A stretch of 64,000 nt of DNA from contig NZ_SDVB01000238.1 in NCBI RefSeq assembly GCF_004137355.1, positions 620,001 through 684,000 of the forward strand, given 5' to 3'. Positions 42,357 through 51,425 of this stretch are shown in pieces. The position numbers and the translations under genes were made by a program. Position 1 is the first letter of the stretch. The number at the start of each line of letters is the position of its first letter. The notes under the pieces are model-generated. The model ran no database searches. It saw only the letters and a program-made list of their open reading frames with translations, and had not been told where the DNA came from. The DNA comes from Ciceribacter ferrooxidans (lineage in GTDB: Bacteria > Pseudomonadota > Alphaproteobacteria > Rhizobiales > Rhizobiaceae).

Positions 42357-43055
42357 TCAGTCCCTGAGGCGCAGTTCGTCCGACTGCATCTGCAGCGACT
42401 GCAGGGTGGACAGGAAGCTCATGCCGAGCAGGCTTTGGTCGAGTTTGCCATCCTCGACCACGAGCCCCTCGACATCCGTGCGAAGAATCGGGCCGATCGC
42501 CACCTGCCGGAGCCTCGCCGGTGCGGCCATGGCGCGGCCATTGGCCGTCAGGATCGTCCGGGTGAAGTTCAGGCGCGCCGGATCGATGCCGATCCGCAGG
42601 GCGTCCTCGTAACTCAGGGCGACCGAACTCGCGCCCGTGTCGACGACCATCGGCACCGATACGCCGTCGACATCGACGCTCGTCACGAAATGACCGCCGA
42701 GGGATTTCTGCAGCACCACCTCGGCGCCGCCGTCGCTTGCCGTCACCACCACGGCCCGGCCGGGGACAAGCCCGGCCAGCAGCCGCTCGCCGACGGAGCG
42801 GAGCTCGCCGCGATAGAGATAACCGGTGACCAGTGCCAGGATGATGAGCAGCCAGAGCGCCATCTGGCGCACCGTTTCGCCGAGGCTTCGCCGGCTTGCA
42901 AGGATGCCGACGGAGAGCAGCAGGGCGAAGGGCAACAGCCGGATCATCTCGCCGAAACTGTCGTCGTCCATGCCGAAGTTGCGGGCGCCGCCGTTGGTGA
43001 ACAGGAGGACGACGAGGCCGAAGCCGAGAATGAGGAAGACGACGAGGAGCCGCAT
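42357..43055 (-). CDS. Membrane-anchored retropepsin-like aspartic protease (clan AA)
   Basis: The 232-residue protein has two or three N-terminal helices (about 1-20, 38-55, 64-80) and an aspartic protease domain with the catalytic VPMVVDTGASSVALSYEDALRIG (about 128-150). Such TIGR02281-type single-domain proteases work as dimers. Substrates are unknown. It starts one base inside the stop of the DUF1289 gene (coordinate 43055), so they are co-translated. Confidence 0.88.
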   Translation of the reverse strand: MRLLVVFLILGFGLVVLLFTNGGARNFGMDDDSFGEMIRLLPFALLLSVGILASRRSLGETVRQMALWLLIILALVTGYLYRGELRSVGERLLAGLVPGRAVVVTASDGGAEVVLQKSLGGHFVTSVDVDGVSVPMVVDTGASSVALSYEDALRIGIDPARLNFTRTILTANGRAMAAPARLRQVAIGPILRTDVEGLVVEDGKLDQSLLGMSFLSTLQSLQMQSDELRLRD

Positions 43056-43276
43056 CAGCCGTTCTCACGCTCCCGCGCCATACGGCTGCGGCGGGTCTCG
43101 CGGCGCGGCTTGCGCTCGACGGTTTCGAGCCTTGCGGGGAGGCTGGTCATGATCGTCCTGCGCTCGGCGTCCGAATAGGAGGTCCAGAGTGCGATCTCGT
43201 CCCTGGTCCGGCCGCAGCCGAAGCAGAAACCGGTCTTCGTGTCGATCGAGCAGACGAGGATGCAGGGCGATTCCAT
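43055..43276 (-). CDS. DUF1289 small Fe-S-like cysteine protein
   Basis: The 73-residue product has the DUF1289 pattern [22 protein letters not shown] (cysteines at 5, 9, 18 and 21, then [16 protein letters not shown]). The cysteine spacing resembles a metal or Fe-S site. The C-terminal 20 residues are Arg-rich. It overlaps the protease gene by one base. Function unknown. Confidence 0.85.
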   Translation of the reverse strand: MESPCILVCSIDTKTGFCFGCGRTRDEIALWTSYSDAERRTIMTSLPARLETVERKPRRETRRSRMARERENG

Positions 43277-43312
43277 CGGCGGTCCTTGTGGTGCGTCCTC
43301 TATATCGTCCGG

Positions 43313-44095
43313 TCAGGAACTCACTGCAAGGGCGATGAGCGCTGCGGCCTCGCAGACCTGCTGCGTCGCGCCGATCGTATCGCCGGTATGGCCCTGGAGC
43401 TTCTTCCTGGTCAGGGAGGTGAAGACGGCGGCGGCGAAGGCCGCTGTCGCCAGGGTGACGATCGTCGTGAAGAGCGACGTGGCGGGCAGAACGAAGAGGA
43501 CCGCGAGGATCGCGCCGCTCACGAGCGCCGTCTGCAGGGCGGGCTTCTCCGGCATGCCCGCAGCGGCGGCCACCCCTTGTGTGCGGGCGGAGGGCAGCGC
43601 CGACCAGTGCCAGACCATCAGCGTTCGGCTGAGCGCGGCGACGCCGACCACGCAGGCCGCCGCGGCAAGCGACGAAGTCTCCATCGCGAGCTCAGAAAGT
43701 GCGGCGATCCTGAGGCTGAGAATGAGCACCAGCGCTACCGCGCCATAGGAGCCGACGCGACTGTCCTTCATGATCTCAAGCGCGTGTTCGCGGTCACGTC
43801 CGCCACCGAAGCCGTCGGCCGCGTCGCCGAGGGCGTCCTCGTGGAGGGCGCCGATTGTCAGCACCTGCGTCGTGATGGCGCAGACCGCGGCGAGCAACGG
43901 GCCGGCGCCTGCCGCGAGCATGAACGCGAGAACCGCGGCACCAGGCAATGCAATCACCACCCCTGCCGCGGCGAAGGCACGCACCGTTCGCGAGAGCCTG
44001 CCGTCAGACCCCTCGAAGACATGTCCCGGGACGGGGATCCGGCTCAGGAAACCGACGGCCCTTGCCGTATCGTTGAGGAATTCGCGCAAAACCAT
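43313..44095 (-). CDS. cobS: Cobalamin synthase (adenosylcobinamide-GDP ribazoletransferase)
   Basis: CobS joins adenosylcobinamide-GDP with alpha-ribazole (phosphate) to finish adenosylcobalamin. The 260-residue polytopic protein (about seven helices) has FLSRIPVPGHVFEGS near the start and the conserved acidic patch LHEDALGDAADGFGGGRDREHALEIMKDSRVGSYG (about 74-108). It is divergent from cobT (128 bases). Both act on the lower ligand, so coordinated expression is likely, although no cobalamin riboswitch was seen between them. cobV is the name used in some alphaproteobacteria. Confidence 0.94.
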   Translation of the reverse strand: MVLREFLNDTARAVGFLSRIPVPGHVFEGSDGRLSRTVRAFAAAGVVIALPGAAVLAFMLAAGAGPLLAAVCAITTQVLTIGALHEDALGDAADGFGGGRDREHALEIMKDSRVGSYGAVALVLILSLRIAALSELAMETSSLAAAACVVGVAALSRTLMVWHWSALPSARTQGVAAAAGMPEKPALQTALVSGAILAVLFVLPATSLFTTIVTLATAAFAAAVFTSLTRKKLQGHTGDTIGATQQVCEAAALIALAVSS

Positions 44096-44223
44096 GGCCG
44101 CCTGGTGCTCCGTTGCGTTCGCGACAGCATTGGCCGCAATTTCGGTTGTTGCGGTGGCCGGCGCTCAGTATTAGAGGAACCCACAAAGCCGATTTGGCGG
44201 AAAAAGACAAGGAAGCCTCCTTC

Positions 44224-45246
44224 ATGACTGTGACCGGCCTGCCGTTCGACGATTTCCGTGCGCTGCTGCGCGACCTGCCGGGGCCGGAGGCCGCCGCCCT
44301 CGTTGCCGCGCGTGACCGGGACCGGCAGCTGACCAAGCCGCCGGGTTCGCTCGGCCGGCTCGAGGAGATCGCCATGTGGCTCGCCGCCTGGACCGGTCGT
44401 CCGCCGGCGGTCAATCGTCCGCTGGTGGCGATCTTCGCCGGCAACCACGGCGTCACCAAACACGGCATCACGCCGTTCCCGCCATCCGTCACCCAGCAGA
44501 TGGTCGAGAATTTCGCCGCCGGCGGAGCCGCGATCAACCAGATCTGCTCGACCTTCGACCTCGGGCTCAAGATCTTCGACCTCGCGCTCGACTACCCGAC
44601 CGGGGACATCACCTGCGAGGCCGCACTCTCCGAGCGTGACTGCGCCGCCACCATGGCCTTCGGCATGGAAGCCATCGCCGGCGGCACCGATCTGCTCTGC
44701 ATCGGTGAGATGGGGATCGGCAATACGACGATCGCAGCGGCGATCAACCTCGCACTCTACGGCGGCACGGCCGAGGAATGGGTCGGTCCCGGCACCGGTT
44801 CGCATGGCGAGCTTTTGGAACGCAAGATCAACGCCGTGAAGACGGCCGTCGAGTTCCACCGCGCCCATCTCGACGATCCGCTCGAGGTCCTGCGGCGCCT
44901 CGGCGGGCGCGAGATCGCCGCCATGGCCGGCGCCATCCTGGCCGCCCGCGTGCAGCGCATTCCGGTCCTGATCGACGGGTACGTTGCGACCTCGGCCGCG
45001 GCTATCCTCAAGGCTGCCAATCCCTCGGCGCTCGACCATTGCCTCATCGGCCACGTGTCCGGGGAACCGGGCCACCTGAAGGCCATCGAGAAGCTCGGCA
45101 AGACGCCGCTTCTGGCGCTCGGCATGCGCCTCGGCGAAGGCTCGGGTGCGGCCCTTGCCGCCGGGATCGTCAAGGCCGCAGCGGCCTGCCATTCCGGCAT
45201 GGCGACGTTCGAGAGCGCGGGCGTGAGCAACCAGACCGATGGCTGA
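44224..45246 (+). CDS. cobT: Nicotinate-nucleotide--dimethylbenzimidazole phosphoribosyltransferase
   Basis: CobT makes alpha-ribazole phosphate, the activated lower ligand of cobalamin. The 340-residue protein has the family motifs TKPPGSLGRLEEIA (about 35-48), FAGNHGVTKHGITPFPPSVT, GEMGIGNTTIAAAI and the active-site Glu region near GSGAALAAGIVKAA. Length fits. ATG 44224 is chosen over a longer frame. In Pseudomonas-type naming it is cobU. It overlaps dgkA by 8 bases. Confidence 0.95.
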   Translation: MTVTGLPFDDFRALLRDLPGPEAAALVAARDRDRQLTKPPGSLGRLEEIAMWLAAWTGRPPAVNRPLVAIFAGNHGVTKHGITPFPPSVTQQMVENFAAGGAAINQICSTFDLGLKIFDLALDYPTGDITCEAALSERDCAATMAFGMEAIAGGTDLLCIGEMGIGNTTIAAAINLALYGGTAEEWVGPGTGSHGELLERKINAVKTAVEFHRAHLDDPLEVLRRLGGREIAAMAGAILAARVQRIPVLIDGYVATSAAAILKAANPSALDHCLIGHVSGEPGHLKAIEKLGKTPLLALGMRLGEGSGAALAAGIVKAAAACHSGMATFESAGVSNQTDG

Positions 45247-45646
45247 AGAGAAGCGCCACACCGCGGCCTCCGCCGACGACACGAGCAATCCCATCCGCAA
45301 GGAAACGGGCATCGCGCATTTCTTTGCGGCCTCACGTTATTCGCTGCAAGGTTTTCTGAGGCTTTACGAGGAGTCGGCCTTCCGCCACGAATTGCTCGCC
45401 TTCGGCGCCGGTCTTGTCCTGCTGTGGCTGATCGGCGCCAGCTTCAGCGAGGTCGTGACCTACCTCGTCCTGATGCTGCTGCTCTTCGCCGTCGAGGCCC
45501 TCAATACGGCGATCGAGGAGCTTGTCGACCGGGTGTCACCGGAAATCTCGACGGTTGGACGCAACGCCAAGGATCTCGGTTCCTTCGCGGTTTTCTGTCT
45601 TCTTGTCGCGAATGCCGGGTTCTTCGCCTATACCGTCTTCTTCTGA
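45239..45646 (+). CDS. dgkA: Diacylglycerol kinase (DgkA type)
   Basis: The 135-residue inner-membrane kinase phosphorylates diacylglycerol to phosphatidate. Three hydrophobic helices are seen and the active-site signature EALNTAIEELVDRVSPE (about 81-97). The N-terminus is a bit longer than in E. coli. It starts 8 bases before the cobT stop, so translation is likely coupled, with no obvious functional link. It ends 32 bases before the convergent kinase gene. Confidence 0.92.
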   Translation: MAEEKRHTAASADDTSNPIRKETGIAHFFAASRYSLQGFLRLYEESAFRHELLAFGAGLVLLWLIGASFSEVVTYLVLMLLLFAVEALNTAIEELVDRVSPEISTVGRNAKDLGSFAVFCLLVANAGFFAYTVFF

Positions 45647-45677
45647 AGACCGCTCAGTGGCGCGCTGACCGTCAGGT

Positions 45678-47213
45678 TCAGGCGAACTGCCGCCGGCGCG
45701 GCTGCACGGCCTGCGTTTCGGAGACGGCCGGAATGCTCTGCAGCACGCGGCGCGCGGGCAGGATGGCGATCACTTCCGTGCCTTCCCGCAGTTTCGACTT
45801 CAGCTTGAATTCGCCGCCGTGCTTGGCAAGGATCGCCTGCACGATCGGCAGGCCGAGGCCGGTTCCCTGTTCTGCGCTCTTGATCGCGACCGAGCCCTGT
45901 CCGAAGGCCGAGAGCACGATCGGGATTTCGTTTTCGGGGATGCCGGGGCCGTTGTCGCGGATCGAGACGTACTGGCCGCCGCCGGCGGTCCAGCCGGCCT
46001 TCACGAGGATTTCGCCGCCCTGCGGCGTGAATTTTACCGCGTTCGACAGCAGGTTCAGGATGACCTGACGGATCGCCTTCTCGTCGGCCCAGACGTCGGG
46101 CAGGTTCTCTTCGAACTGCTCCTCGATGGTGATGTTCTTGCCCTTCGCGCGCAGTTGCACCATGCCGATGCAGTCTTCGGCGAGGTCGAGCAGCGAAACC
46201 GCTTCTTCATGCAGTTCGAACTTGCCCGCCTCGATGCGCGACAGGTCGAGAATCTCGTTGATCAGGTTGAGAAGGTGCTGGCCCGAGCGATGGATGTCGT
46301 CGGAATATTCTTTGTAGAGCGGGTTGTTGAGCGGCCCGAGCACTTCCGTCGCCATGACTTCGGAAAAGCCGAGGATGGCGTTGAGCGGCGTGCGAAGCTC
46401 ATGTGACATCGAGGCGAGGAAGCGAGATTTGGCGAGGTTCGCCTCTTCGGCCCGTCGACGCGCCTCGTCGGAAAGGGATTTCGCCACCTCGAGCTCCGCG
46501 ATGAGATCGTCCTTCTCGCTCTGGAAGGAGAGAAGCTTGAGGTTGTTCTGATAGAGGCGGAGCGTGATGAAGAAGAAGAACACGAGCGCGATCGTGAACA
46601 TGCCGAGGAGGCCGGCCTCAAGAGGAGCGCGCGTCGTGGAGGTGGTGTAGATGAGGGCTGCCACCGTCGGAAGGAAGCCGAACACCACGGCACCACGCAG
46701 GAGCATGTTGGCCATTGCGGTAACGGACAGGACGATAAGCAGCACTGCGCCCTTGAAGAGGACGAAGGTGTCGCCCGTACAGTCGTCGCAGCCCTGTAGG
46801 GCAAAGACCGCCCAGCACACGCCCATGCCAGTCTGGCCGAGGAGCAGAAGGCGACGCCATCTCTTGATCGCAAGCGTCGCCCGGTCGCGTTTGGAGATGT
46901 GACGGGCGAGCAGGATGTTGAGTGAGTGGACCGTGAGGGTCAGCAGTGCCCAGGAGTATATCCACGGAGCGAGGCTGACATAGGCGCCGAGGCCGCCGGC
47001 GAGCAGGACCATGAACGGCACGACCGCCGCTCCCTGGAGGGCCGAGTCGACGTGCATTCCGAGCAATTCGCGATCGAAGGCCGGGGATCCGGAGTGGCTC
47101 GATTGCAGCCGTTCGCGCATCGTGCGAACCGCTTTCGACACAGCCTTGTTACGGTGGCTGCGGGAAAGGTCGACGATGTTCTTGTCGGCCGTGGTCGGGA
47201 CGCCTTTACTCAT
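45678..47213 (-). CDS. Membrane sensor histidine kinase (PleC/DivJ/PdhS-like)
   Basis: The 511-residue protein has about six hydrophobic helices in residues 60-220, then a coiled coil, the H-box FLASMSHELRTPLNAILGFSE (about 269-289, the phosphorylated His within), and an HATPase_c domain with N-box NLLSNAVKF, G1 DNGPGIP and G2 GTGLGLPI. The H-box is the type shared by PleC, DivJ and PdhS of alphaproteobacteria, which act on DivK/PleD-like regulators. A link to the REC-REC proteins at 38-40 kb is possible but not shown. The C-terminus is Arg/Gln-rich. Confidence 0.88.
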   Translation of the reverse strand: MSKGVPTTADKNIVDLSRSHRNKAVSKAVRTMRERLQSSHSGSPAFDRELLGMHVDSALQGAAVVPFMVLLAGGLGAYVSLAPWIYSWALLTLTVHSLNILLARHISKRDRATLAIKRWRRLLLLGQTGMGVCWAVFALQGCDDCTGDTFVLFKGAVLLIVLSVTAMANMLLRGAVVFGFLPTVAALIYTTSTTRAPLEAGLLGMFTIALVFFFFITLRLYQNNLKLLSFQSEKDDLIAELEVAKSLSDEARRRAEEANLAKSRFLASMSHELRTPLNAILGFSEVMATEVLGPLNNPLYKEYSDDIHRSGQHLLNLINEILDLSRIEAGKFELHEEAVSLLDLAEDCIGMVQLRAKGKNITIEEQFEENLPDVWADEKAIRQVILNLLSNAVKFTPQGGEILVKAGWTAGGGQYVSIRDNGPGIPENEIPIVLSAFGQGSVAIKSAEQGTGLGLPIVQAILAKHGGEFKLKSKLREGTEVIAILPARRVLQSIPAVSETQAVQPRRRQFA

Positions 47214-47335
47214 GCTTCAAAATGTCGTCTGTCGCGCGATGATGCGAGGCTAACGGCAAAAGATTAAGAAGATGCTCTCGAAAAGGATTTGTTTGCCATG
47301 CTCGAAAAGCCTTCGTTCGTGAAGAAGGCCGGATT

Positions 47336-47914
47336 GTGACGGGTTTTCGGCGCAGTCTTCGCGACGGCGTGGTCGGTGTCGCCATGTTGCTGCTCGCGCT
47401 GCTGATCATCGCCAAACTCGATCGGGATGGGGAACGGGACTTCTCCGGCGACCTCGTCGCCATCGACGGGGATACGCTCGCCAATGGCAAGGGCCGGGCG
47501 AGGCTCGAAGGCATCGATGCGCCCGAGCTCTCGCAGACATGCAGACATCACGACGGAGAGGCGTGGCGCTGCGGTGTCGAGGCAAGGCGCCGCCTCGCGG
47601 CGCTGCTGGCGGCTCCGAGCTTACACTGCAAGGGCGGCGCGTTCGATCGCTATGACCGCCTTCTGGTGCACTGCCGGACGGGAGAGGTCGACGTCAACGC
47701 GTTCATGGTCCGGGAGGGGTTTGCCGTCTCCTATGGCGGCTATCCGGCGGAGGAGGCGGCCGCCCGCCGGGATGGCGTCGGCATCTGGAGCGGGGAATTC
47801 GACCGCCCGGAGGTGTGGCGACGCGCGAACAGCCTGGATGCCGGCGAGATGGCGGCCGCCGATACGGGCGACCTTCTTTTTGCTTTTCTCCGGCGCCTCT
47901 TTGGTATCAATTGA
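47336..47914 (+). CDS. Thermonuclease (SNase)-like protein
   Basis: The 192-residue protein has one N-terminal membrane helix (about 10-28) and a staphylococcal-nuclease fold: AIDGDTLANGKGRARLEGIDAPE (about 42-64), DRYDRLLVHC (about 103-112), and FAVSYGGY. Residues matching the catalytic Arg, Glu and Arg seem present. Acts outside or in the periplasm on nucleic acid. GTG start with AAGG seven bases before. A 13-codon frame at 47298-47339 ends across the start. Confidence 0.85.
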   Translation: MTGFRRSLRDGVVGVAMLLLALLIIAKLDRDGERDFSGDLVAIDGDTLANGKGRARLEGIDAPELSQTCRHHDGEAWRCGVEARRRLAALLAAPSLHCKGGAFDRYDRLLVHCRTGEVDVNAFMVREGFAVSYGGYPAEEAAARRDGVGIWSGEFDRPEVWRRANSLDAGEMAAADTGDLLFAFLRRLFGIN

Positions 47915-47933
47915 CCGACCACGGAGGATACAG

Positions 47934-48545
47934 ATGAAGCTTTACGATGGCGGACGGGCGCCCAATCCGCGCCGGGTGACGGTGTTTTTGAAGGAGAAGG
48001 GCATCGAGGTCGAGATCGTGCCCGTGGACATGAACACCCTCGGTCACAAGGCGCCGGAACTCACCGCCAAGAACCCGCTGCAGCGCCTTCCGATCCTCGA
48101 ACTCGACGACGGGACAGTGCTTTGCGAGTCGGTCGCGATCTGCCGTTATTTCGAGGAGCTTCAACCCGATCCGCCGCTCTTCGGGATCGATGCCAAGGAC
48201 CGGGCGATCGTCGAGATGTGGAACCGCCGCGCCGAGCTCATCTATTTTGCCGCCGTTGCCGCAGCCTTCCGGCACATCCATCCGGCCATGGTGTCGTGGG
48301 AGGTGCCGCAGGTGCCGGAATGGGGTGAGGTCAACAAGCCGAAGGCTGTCGAGTTCCTGCGGTTCCTGAACGACGAACTTGCCGGGCGGCCTTATGTCGC
48401 CGGACAGCGCTATACCATCGCCGACATCACGACGATGATCGCCTTCGACTTCATGAAGCCGGCACGCATCACCTGTCCTGACGAGTTCGCCCATGTGTGG
48501 CGCTGGTACCGCGAGGTCGCGTCCCGTCCGAGTGCGGCGCTCTGA
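47934..48545 (+). CDS. Glutathione S-transferase family protein
   Basis: The 203-residue protein has an N-terminal thioredoxin-like domain (residues 1-80: KLYDGGRAPNPRRVTVFLKE, ELDDGTVLCESVAICRYFE) and a C-terminal helical domain with YTIADITTMIAFDF. The active residue could be Ser or Asn of APNPRR rather than Cys. Probably detoxifies electrophiles; substrate unknown. A GGAGGATACAG site precedes the start. It is close to the SNase gene (19 bases). Confidence 0.9.
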   Translation: MKLYDGGRAPNPRRVTVFLKEKGIEVEIVPVDMNTLGHKAPELTAKNPLQRLPILELDDGTVLCESVAICRYFEELQPDPPLFGIDAKDRAIVEMWNRRAELIYFAAVAAAFRHIHPAMVSWEVPQVPEWGEVNKPKAVEFLRFLNDELAGRPYVAGQRYTIADITTMIAFDFMKPARITCPDEFAHVWRWYREVASRPSAAL

Positions 48546-48556
48546 CGGGCGCGCCG

Positions 48557-49201
48557 ATGGCCGATGATCGGCTGGAGGAATTGCGTCGGGAGATTTCGCT
48601 GTGCCGGATTTGCCGAGACCATCCGCAGGGCGGGCCAGCATACCGCCTGCCGCACGAGCCGCGCCCGGTCGCCGTCCTTTCCGGGACGGCGCGCATCCTG
48701 ATCGCCGGTCAGGCGCCCGGTCTTCGGGTGCACGAGACGGGCTTGCCCTTCAACGACGCCTCAGGCGACCGCCTGCGGCAATGGATGGGCGTGGATCGCG
48801 AGGCCTTCTACGACCCGGATCGTTTCGCCATCGTTCCGATGGGGTTCTGCTTTCCCGGCTACAACAGCAAGGGTCACGACCTGCCGCCGCGGCCTGAATG
48901 CGCGCCTGCCTGGCGCGATCGCGTAATCGCCGCGATACCGCAGATCGAGCTCGTCCTGGCGGTTGGGCAATATGCGCAGGCCTGGCACCTCGGCAACCGG
49001 CGGAAGCGAACGCTCGGCGACACGGTGCGGCGCTGGCGTGACTACTTCCACGACGTCGACTCGCCCGGCCCGAGAGTGCTGCCGCTGCCGCATCCGAGCT
49101 GGCGAAACACGGTATGGCTGAAGAAGAATCCATGGTTCGAGCAGGAGTTGCTTCCGGTCCTGCGCGAGGAAGTGGATCGTTTGTGTTCTTCGCCTTTGTA
49201 A
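48557..49201 (+). CDS. Uracil-DNA glycosylase family protein (COG1573-like)
   Basis: The 214-residue protein has the UDG fold marks: ILIAGQAPGLRVHETGLPFN (motif A, about 51-70), an Asp-rich DASGDRLRQWMGV and the C-terminal LPHPSWRNT (motif B, HPS). It also shows CRICRDHP near the N-terminus, which is part of a putative Fe-S or zinc site; other Cys positions (FCFPGY, ECAPAW) follow. It may remove uracil or act on a different base; the typical Fe-S arrangement of UDG4/5 was not confirmed. Confidence 0.82.
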   Translation: MADDRLEELRREISLCRICRDHPQGGPAYRLPHEPRPVAVLSGTARILIAGQAPGLRVHETGLPFNDASGDRLRQWMGVDREAFYDPDRFAIVPMGFCFPGYNSKGHDLPPRPECAPAWRDRVIAAIPQIELVLAVGQYAQAWHLGNRRKRTLGDTVRRWRDYFHDVDSPGPRVLPLPHPSWRNTVWLKKNPWFEQELLPVLREEVDRLCSSPL

Positions 49202-49211
49202 GCTTTCAAAA

Positions 49212-49246
49212 CGGAAAATCTCCGCTATACCGGGAATAATTTTCCG
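49212..49246 (+). promoter_or_regulatory. CGGAAAAT...ATTTTCCG inverted repeat upstream of Lrp gene
   Basis: Arms CGGAAAAT (49212-49219) and ATTTTCCG (49239-49246) are 8 bases and flank a 19-base centre just before the Lrp gene. Candidate autoregulatory site; evidence is position and symmetry. Confidence 0.45.
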
Positions 49247-49258
49247 AAGGATCATGGC

Positions 49259-49747
49259 ATGGACCGTCTCGACCGAAAGATTTTGCGCATACTCCAGGAA
49301 GACTCCACGCTCGCCGTGGCCGATCTGGCCAAGAAGGTCGGGCTTTCCACGACCCCCTGCTGGCGCCGAATCCAGAAAATGGAGGAGGATGGCGTCATTC
49401 GCCGCCGAGTGGCGCTTCTCGATCCCGGCAAGGTCAACACCAAGGTCACCGTCTTCGTGTCGATCCGCACCAACACCCATTCGATCGAGTGGCTGAAGCG
49501 CTTCTCCGAAGTGGTGGTGGATTTTCCGGAAGTCGTCGAATTCTACCGCATGAGCGGCGACGTCGACTATCTGCTGCGCGTGGTGGTGCCGGACATCGCC
49601 GCCTATGACGCCTTCTACAAGCGGCTGATCGCCCGCATCGAGATCCGCGACGTCTCTTCAGCCTTTGCCATGGAGCAGATCAAGTACACGACCGAGCTGC
49701 CGCTCGATTACATGCTCCTCGACAACCAGAAATCCCAGGAGGACTGA
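49259..49747 (+). CDS. Lrp/AsnC family transcriptional regulator
   Basis: The 162-residue protein has an AsnC HTH (DRLDRKILRILQEDSTLAVA, then LAKKVGLSTTPCWRRIQKME; about 1-55) and a RAM domain (about 65-150: VVEFYRMSGDVDYLLRVVVP). AAGGATC lies eight bases upstream of ATG 49259. It may regulate nearby or distant genes; no partner is obvious. Differs from the 22370 regulator in that it has no divergent racemase. Confidence 0.93.
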   Translation: MDRLDRKILRILQEDSTLAVADLAKKVGLSTTPCWRRIQKMEEDGVIRRRVALLDPGKVNTKVTVFVSIRTNTHSIEWLKRFSEVVVDFPEVVEFYRMSGDVDYLLRVVVPDIAAYDAFYKRLIARIEIRDVSSAFAMEQIKYTTELPLDYMLLDNQKSQED

Positions 49748-49766
49748 GCACGTCCCGTCGGGGCGG

Positions 49767-50456
49767 TCAGTCCTTCAGGCGTTCCAGCACTTTTTCGCTC
49801 GTAAGCTCGCGCACGGCATCCTTGCCGGTCCAGCGGGCGGTCTTGTCAGCACCGGTGGCGAGCTTCTGCGCCAGCGCGAGCGCCGGGCCGTGGCAATTTC
49901 GGCTGCGCTTGCCGATGTTGCGGAGCGCCCAGTTCACCGCCTTTCTGACGAAGTTGCGTTCGTCCTGCGCATGGGCTTCGACGAGCACCAAGTAGCCGAG
50001 GATCAAACCGTCCGGCTCCTTCTTCAGGTGCACAGCGGCGGAGGCGATCATCGAAAAGGCGGTGCGGCGCACGAATTCACGCGCATCGGCGGCGAATTCG
50101 GGAATGAGGTCCTCGAGTCGTGCGGCCACGAAGAGGTCCGCGGCGGCATCGACGATCTCCCAGGAGGCGAAATCGCCGGCGAGGCGGCGCGCCGTCGCGG
50201 CGTCCAGCGTCTTCGGGTCGAGCGTGTAGAGCGCCAGCATCCTTGCTTCCCGGATGCCGGTCTCCCAGAGTTCGAGCGCCCGGGCAGGGTTCTTCTTCAC
50301 CTGCCGGGCGATCTTTTGCATCACCGGGTTGGAGATGCCGAGCGCATTGTCGGTCTCGATGCCGAACCGGCCCATGCCGGCGATGTTCTCGTCATTCCTC
50401 AGCGTTCTGAGGAAGGTGACGATCTCACCTGTGGTCGCGGCCGGTCCGAGGGTCAT
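49767..50456 (-). CDS. AlkD-like DNA alkylation repair protein
   Basis: The 229-residue protein is built of HEAT-like helices, with IAGMGRFGIETDNALGISNPVMQKIA near the N-terminus and the ESW-type motif DFASWEIVDAAADLF and RNFVRKAVNWALRNIGKR. Matches the AlkD/DUF1061-like alkylpurine glycosylase family. Length fits. It overlaps the stop of the upstream dehydrogenase by four bases, so the genes are translationally coupled. The combination is not functionally explained. Confidence 0.85.
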   Translation of the reverse strand: MTLGPAATTGEIVTFLRTLRNDENIAGMGRFGIETDNALGISNPVMQKIARQVKKNPARALELWETGIREARMLALYTLDPKTLDAATARRLAGDFASWEIVDAAADLFVAARLEDLIPEFAADAREFVRRTAFSMIASAAVHLKKEPDGLILGYLVLVEAHAQDERNFVRKAVNWALRNIGKRSRNCHGPALALAQKLATGADKTARWTGKDAVRELTSEKVLERLKD

Positions 50457-51322
50457 TTTTCCAGCCGCGCGAGAAGCGAGGAGGTGTCCCAGCGCCTGCC
50501 GCCGAGCTTCTGCACCTCGCCGTAGAACTGGTCGACGAGTGCGGTGACGGGCAGGGCGGCGCCGTTGCTGCGGGCTTCCGAGAGCACGATGTCGAGGTCC
50601 TTGCGCATCCAGTCGACGGCGAAGCCGAAGTCGTACTTGCCCTGGTTCATCGTCTTGTAGCGGTTTTCCATCTGCCACGAGCCGGCCGCGCCCTTGGAGA
50701 TGACTTCGATAACCTTTTCAATATCGAGGCCGGCTTTCTTGCCAAAGTGAATCCCTTCGGCGAGGCCCTGGACGAGGCCGGCGATGCAGATCTGGTTTAC
50801 CATCTTGGTGAGCTGGCCGGCACCGGCGGGGCCCATGAGCCCGACCATTCGCGCATAGGCGTCGATCACGGGCCGCGCGCGTTCGAAGACTTGTTCGTCA
50901 CCGCCGCACATCACCGTCAGCACGCCGTTCTCGGCACCTGCCTGACCGCCGGAGACGGGAGCGTCGATGAAGGCGCAGCCTCTGGCCTTCGCGGCCTCAT
51001 AGAGTTCGCGGGCGACCTCGGCAGAGGCGGTGGTGTTGTCGATCAGCACGGCGCCCGCCTTCATACCGGAAAGAACGCCGTCCGGGCCGATGGTCACGGA
51101 GCGGAGGTCGTCGTCGTTGCCGACGCAGGTGAAGACGAAGTCAGCATCGCGGGCCGCGTCCGCCGGGGTAGTGGCCGACCGGCCGCCGTGCTGCTTCACC
51201 CAACTCTCGGCCTTGGCGGCCGTCCGGTTGTAGACGGTGAGGTCATGGCCTCCCTTCGCCTTCAGATGTCCGGCCATGGGATATCCCATGACGCCCAGTC
51301 CGATGAACGCAATCTTGGCCAT
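50453..51322 (-). CDS. NAD(P)-dependent beta-hydroxyacid dehydrogenase (3-hydroxyisobutyrate DH family)
   Basis: The 289-residue enzyme has the N-terminal GLGVMGYPMAGHL (residues 7-19) dinucleotide fold, the substrate motif DAPVSGGQAGAENG, and the catalytic lysine in GAGQLTKMVNQICIAG (about 170-185). It is a GarR/MmsB/Hibadh-like NAD(P)H enzyme, possibly tartronate semialdehyde reductase or 3-hydroxyisobutyrate dehydrogenase. Upstream partner genes for either pathway are not here. It overlaps the AlkD-like gene by four bases. Confidence 0.88.
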   Translation of the reverse strand: MAKIAFIGLGVMGYPMAGHLKAKGGHDLTVYNRTAAKAESWVKQHGGRSATTPADAARDADFVFTCVGNDDDLRSVTIGPDGVLSGMKAGAVLIDNTTASAEVARELYEAAKARGCAFIDAPVSGGQAGAENGVLTVMCGGDEQVFERARPVIDAYARMVGLMGPAGAGQLTKMVNQICIAGLVQGLAEGIHFGKKAGLDIEKVIEVISKGAAGSWQMENRYKTMNQGKYDFGFAVDWMRKDLDIVLSEARSNGAALPVTALVDQFYGEVQKLGGRRWDTSSLLARLEK

Positions 51323-51425
51323 GCCGTCTCTCCCAAAAGTTCGTTTGCAGCGAAAGCTTTAGAGGAAAGACGCCGGCTCCTCAATCGCGATCTCCGGGAG
51401 AGGCGGACCGATTATCGGCGACCGT

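Noticed and set aside
44096-44223. Cobalamin riboswitch between cobS and cobT
   Set aside because: No B12-box-like sequence and only 128 bases; only a CCGCAA/TTGCGG dyad is seen.
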